Of a stretch of DNA of 64,000 nucleotides, positions 60,680 to 64,000 are shown in pieces (positions within the stretch are counted from its first letter, which is position 1; each line of letters starts with the position of its first letter). This stretch comes from Nectonema munidae (Eukaryota; Nematomorpha; Nectonematoida; Nectonematidae): contig JAUIRK010000316.1 of NCBI GenBank assembly GCA_030549495.1, forward strand, positions 1-64,000. Reading direction: 5' to 3'. Below the pieces are notes generated by a model. It worked only from the letters and a program-made list of their open reading frames with translations, was not told where the DNA came from and searched no databases. Position numbers and translations under genes: made by a program.

Positions 60680-60688
60680 TATATAAAA
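60680..60688 (+). promoter_or_regulatory. TATA-box-like element
   Basis: TATATAAAA lies 114 bases before the ATG at 60,802, a normal TATA to start-codon distance with a short 5' UTR. In AT-rich DNA such a match can be chance; it gains weight only from the exon that follows. Confidence 0.35.
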
Positions 60689-60801
60689 CGAGAACATATT
60701 TTTAATTGTTCTCTGGTTTGATTCCTATCTAAGATATTTTATTAGTGAAAATTTAGATTTCTGTCATTTGTTTTATTTATAATTTTTCTTCCTAAATTAA
60801 A

Positions 60802-60856
60802 ATGGATACTGTTGATTTTTCAACCAAGTCTCTCAAATTGAATAGCCATGAAGATG
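60802..60856 (+). CDS. Possible first exon of a host gene (RanGAP1-like?)
   Basis: ATG then 18 codons, MDTVDFSTKSLKLNSHED, closed by a splice-donor match (g|gtaatt at 60,857) in phase 1. Local base composition is more balanced than the C-poor stretch before it. The SLKLN..ED pattern recalls the N-terminus of RanGAP1, the Ran GTPase-activating protein of the nuclear pore, where SLKLNTAEDA occurs, and a phase-1 G would allow the following Ala. No second exon with leucine-rich repeats is seen in the remaining 3 kb, which is filled by SINE and LINE pieces, so the rest would lie beyond the window. Tentative. Confidence 0.3.
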
Positions 60857-60950
60857 GTAATTATTTTAAATTAATCTATAACATAAATCAAAGTTATAAA
60901 TTTTGTTTAAATTTTTCTTAAGATGGTTTATATTTAAACTTTATGTTTAT

Positions 60951-61055
60951 AAAGGTAAAGGTACCATAGGGTGTTTTCATCGAGAATGCACTATTGCGCC
61001 GTTTGTATCGAACTATGAGGAAAGCAGGTTTGATGCGAGATCGAACCTTGATGCG
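60951..61055 (-). mobile_element. SINE, minus strand
   Basis: Starts at the tail with aaaggtaaaggtacc, then gtgttttcatcgagaatgcac, gcgccgtttgtatcgaactatgagg, and ends in the tRNA-like part with gagatcgaacct (B box, minus strand). The head is cut short. It lies 95 bases after the possible first exon. Confidence 0.82.
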
Positions 61056-61735
61056 TAATTATGTACGTATTCTATGCTTATGTATAAATTGCAAATAACA
61101 AATGTGTAGCTCACATTTTATATATAATTACATTAAAATTATTTTATTTGAGACAATTGTATGAATTTGATTTTTTTATGCAAATATATTCCTTGAATTG
61201 TTGACTTAAATTGTAGATTTGAATATTTCAGCAGATACAGGGTACAATATATCATCAAAATGAAAAATGAGAAGTGCGAAGCCCAGCATAGGTTGTAGTG
61301 GCGTAAAGCCGGCCCTTAGCAGATATATTTAAAAACTTAATTTGTTTGATCAAATGTAAAAAAGAAGATGAAGTTTATTTGATAAATGAATGATCGAGTA
61401 AGATTATTTAGTGATTTCATAACAATTGTAAAAGTAATAATAATTTTTGAAAAATCGAGGATAATCAAAAGGCTAAAAGCCGCAGAGATGAAAATCCTAT
61501 GATATTTTATAGAATAAACACTCAACATTATTTTACAAAAATTAAATATAGAGAATATGTACAAATAAATACAATAGTAACTAGGAAACAAAATAATATT
61601 TATGTATTTATGATTTTTATTGATATTTTACCACAAAAACGATAAAGATACAAAAATTAAATAAGAGTATGTACTCTTTTAAATTCAACATCAACAAGAA
61701 ATTGAAGACAATAAGTTTTCAAATAAGTGAAAACT
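61056..61735. other. AT-rich stretch without a gene
   Basis: Nothing recognised. An 84-codon minus-strand frame (61,337-61,591) is Ile/Phe-rich and may belong to the 3' end of the LINE that follows, but shows no motif. Confidence 0.5.
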
Positions 61736-61739
61736 AGAA

Positions 61740-62660
61740 AAAAAAGAAAAAAATTTCACATTGAAGTATAATGGAAGCCTAATTAAAGAAAATCATTCCA
61801 AAAATTATTGCTCTATTTTTCAAAAAAGTGTTTGGCCTATGGTGTTTATAATATGGAACTGGAAATTTTTTCGACGATCTAAAAAATATTGTGTAGATTC
61901 AGAGATGGACGAAAACCAGTTATTAAAAACTGAGGGAAGTGATTTATTACTAAACTAATATACAAACTTTGACACTTGTATAGAATATATATCATTTAAC
62001 TTCAACAGTTTATAATCGATAAAACAAGATGTTGTGTGACTTCTGTATTTTAAACTAGAAACTGTTCTTAAGAAAAGTTTTTTGAAATTTCTGTATGTCT
62101 CCAATTTATTACACTGTGATAAAAATGTGGTAAAACTAAGAATTTATATAACATTAACTTTATATCAACTATGAATCCATTTTTAAATTAATATTCCATG
62201 TATATTATTCAATTTTATTTATAAATGATTTACATGATCGTTCCATGAACATTTTTCGTTAATAATTAGACCTAAAAAATTAGTTTAAATCACAAAACCA
62301 ATACCTGTTTTAATTAAACTTAAACTGGCGAATACCTTTTTTATTTGAAAATACCAAAGCCTTAGAATAGGAAGAATTAGCTTTCAAAGAATTCAAATTG
62401 CACCAAATTAGAATCAAACTTATGTTTGAGCATATTTGATCTGACATTATTAACTTTACTATGCTCTTAATTTTTGAAAAAGGTAAGTTATGTCGTTATG
62501 GATCCTTGTGGTACTCCTGAACAAATTGATTTGATAGAAGATTTTGTACTGTTTTACACAAACAGATTGCTTTTTAGATGAAAAATATGATTTGAAAAAA
62601 TTAATGTTGAGTTAGAAAAACCAAAATCTAAATTCGTATTTATATAGTAATTGTATTATT
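61740..62660 (-). mobile_element. LINE fragment (reverse transcriptase to C-terminus), minus strand
   Basis: Minus-strand translation gives, in order: SYFSSKKQSVC, GVPQGSI (plus-strand 62,498-62,520), a gap, FLGLIINEKCSWNDHVNH, RNFKKLFLRTVSSLKYRSHT, LKLNDIYSIQVSKFVY, NKSLPSVFNNWFS and a worn end. GVPQGS is the classic LINE reverse-transcriptase block, and the later blocks match the C-terminal domain of the Jockey/CR1 group. The YADD block between GVPQGS and FLGL seems deleted. Many frame changes. Confidence 0.78.
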
Positions 62661-63067
62661 CTATATAGGAAAATATTTGTTTGAATATGATTTTTTGGTT
62701 CTAGGAGAATCTCTGATTGTGGTGATTCACTGATTATTATTTCTTCATTATTTGATCTAACCGCTAGCTTGCATTTATCTCTTCTCCACTAATGTGCAGT
62801 TCTTATTTTCTTCATCACTCTCTCTTACTCTATATACGTGCTCTAAAACCATAAAATAGCAAATTTAAAACTGCTTAATATGAAAATAAAAAAATAATAG
62901 AATATATTATATTTATTTCTACTTTATATTTACTATTACTTTTTAATTTTTAAATCAATATAAACATAATTAAATTTACCCAAAACAGTCTTCAATGTAA
63001 TAGTTAGATATTGTTTGAAAAATATCATACAAGAAAAATTTTATTTCAAGATAAAATAGATGAAACA
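62661..63067. other. AT-rich stretch without a gene
   Basis: No gene. At about 62,714-62,730 ctctgattgtggtgatt resembles ttctgattgtggtgaca at 49,296-49,312, each near a Mutator-like remnant. Confidence 0.45.
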
Positions 63068-63720
63068 TCAAATATTCTTCCATTTAATATTGAAAATCCA
63101 CTTCATATGCTTCGTTTGTTTGATTTGACAGTTGGATATCATGAGCATGACAAATAATTGAGGTTGTCTGGAAAGAAAAAGGGAAACATTTTTATTTCGA
63201 TGATAATCGTTTTGGATCCTTTCAATATTTTCTTCTCTCTCTTTTCTTTTGGCTTCGTTGCCCCCATTCCAGCAATACTTTGAATTTATTTCTTCTATCT
63301 CACACATATCTTTCATTAATTTTTCTTCTGAACTTATAAAAAAATTCAAAACTTCCCAAGCTGTTGTATTTTCAAAAGGAAGGTGAGATTTCATTCTAAA
63401 AAGTTGCAAACGGTTTATTTGAAAAGTAAAACGTGTTGTGAAACCCTTCACAATGATTGTTTGTTCTAATTGCTTTTCCTTGTACATTCCATATGTTTAT
63501 ATTGCAATTGCGAATCCAAGTAATTTCAAAATATTCAATAAAACTACCAATTTCAAGGGTTTCTAAAAATCTCTTCATTTTGTTAAATATATATTTCACC
63601 TAAAATTTTTGAGTCAATAAAAGTTTAAAGTAAACGTATAAAGTACTTCTGAAGGTGGCCAAAATGCAATTGCAAGTAACATCCTAATACAATGTCTGAA
63701 TTTAGTTGATTTTGATTATT
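63068..63720 (-). pseudogene. Second Mutator-like (MULE) transposase C-terminal fragment
   Basis: On the minus strand: a piece RMLLAIAFWPPSEVLYTF near 63,650-63,700, then EYFEITWIRNCNINIWNV, IRTNNHCEGFHNTF (frame 63,396-63,599), and in the next frame SHLPFENTTAWEVLNFF followed by a charged helix (63,068-63,487). TWI, IWNV and RTNNxxEGFH are the C-terminal signature of MULE transposases. It shares the RTNNHCEG block with the fragment at 48,250 but is otherwise different. The frame shifts after NTF. The DDE core would lie beyond about 63,720 and is not recognisable. Confidence 0.68.
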
Positions 63721-64000
63721 TGGACCCATACGCTAAGGATGCTAGCTTTCTGTAGACCGATTGACAGAAATGAAAATAACATCCCGAGTATGTGGCATTA
63801 ACAAAAGACTAAAATGAATGTATTAAAAGAAACAAATTTAAATTAAAAGTAAATAAAAAAAAGTACTTTTTTTCCTGAAGAAATGATTCCTTTTTCAAAA
63901 TCACCACAAATACTATAACTTGATCTTCCCGAATTATTTTTTCAGACTTTGGAAGATATTACTTAAAAAAATACATTTTAAAGATTTGAAGTAAAAAGAA

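Overview
The window is eukaryotic, very AT-rich and built almost wholly from repeats and transposon remains. It has no operons, tiny GT..AG introns of about 50 bases where splicing can be read, tRNA-derived SINEs, Jockey/CR1-type LINEs, and piggyBac, hAT, Tigger/pogo, Mutator-like and CACTA-like transposase pieces. This points to an invertebrate animal, most likely an arthropod. The species cannot be told from the sequence. No complete host gene is visible. The one host candidate is a short first exon near 60.8 kb.

Left part (1-37.2 kb). A 43-bp minisatellite ends at 292, and a second array of about 342 units fills 13,605-28,332. Each array ends in the same order: last unit, a 172-bp perfect hairpin, a spacer with 28-bp repeats, then a piggyBac transposon at a TTAA site (1384-6621 and 29,424-34,738). 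Even the flanks outside the TTAA sites are shared (281-6807 matches 28,321-34,925). The two piggyBacs are therefore copies of one insertion, carried in a duplicated block of about 6.5 kb. Each transposase gene has one different inactivating change. Between block 1 and the large array lies other transposon material: the C-terminal part of a CACTA-like transposase, a six-exon gene of the SAMD3-like family with a PB1-like start, and a DDE piece from a second piggyBac lineage. After block 2 come a 257-bp tandem duplication with a G-quadruplex tract and a 108-bp tandem repeat of about 17 copies.

Middle part (37.2-53.6 kb). A solo right arm of a related piggyBac stops exactly at a TTAA inside a fragment of an unnamed, widespread arthropod transposon-like protein family. 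A second copy of that fragment 3.1 kb downstream keeps the unoccupied TTAA. Then follow a ZMYM1-like hAT remnant, a Charlie/ZBED-like hAT remnant with a Tigger element inside it, a Mutator-like C-terminal piece between inverted repeats, a GC-richer reverse-transcriptase fossil on the minus strand, and a 439-bp piggyBac-type MITE.

Right part (53.6-64 kb). Four LINE fragments, four SINE copies (one with a clear 10-bp target duplication), a third copy of the unnamed family, a polypurine tract, a 1.6-kb stretch almost free of C on the plus strand, the possible host first exon, and a second Mutator-like piece.

The elements are nested and mutually disrupting. They do not form a working pathway. 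The points of most interest are the duplicated array/hairpin/piggyBac block, the internal history of the 43-bp array, the occupied/empty piggyBac site pair, and the SAMD3-like gene beside its transposase.
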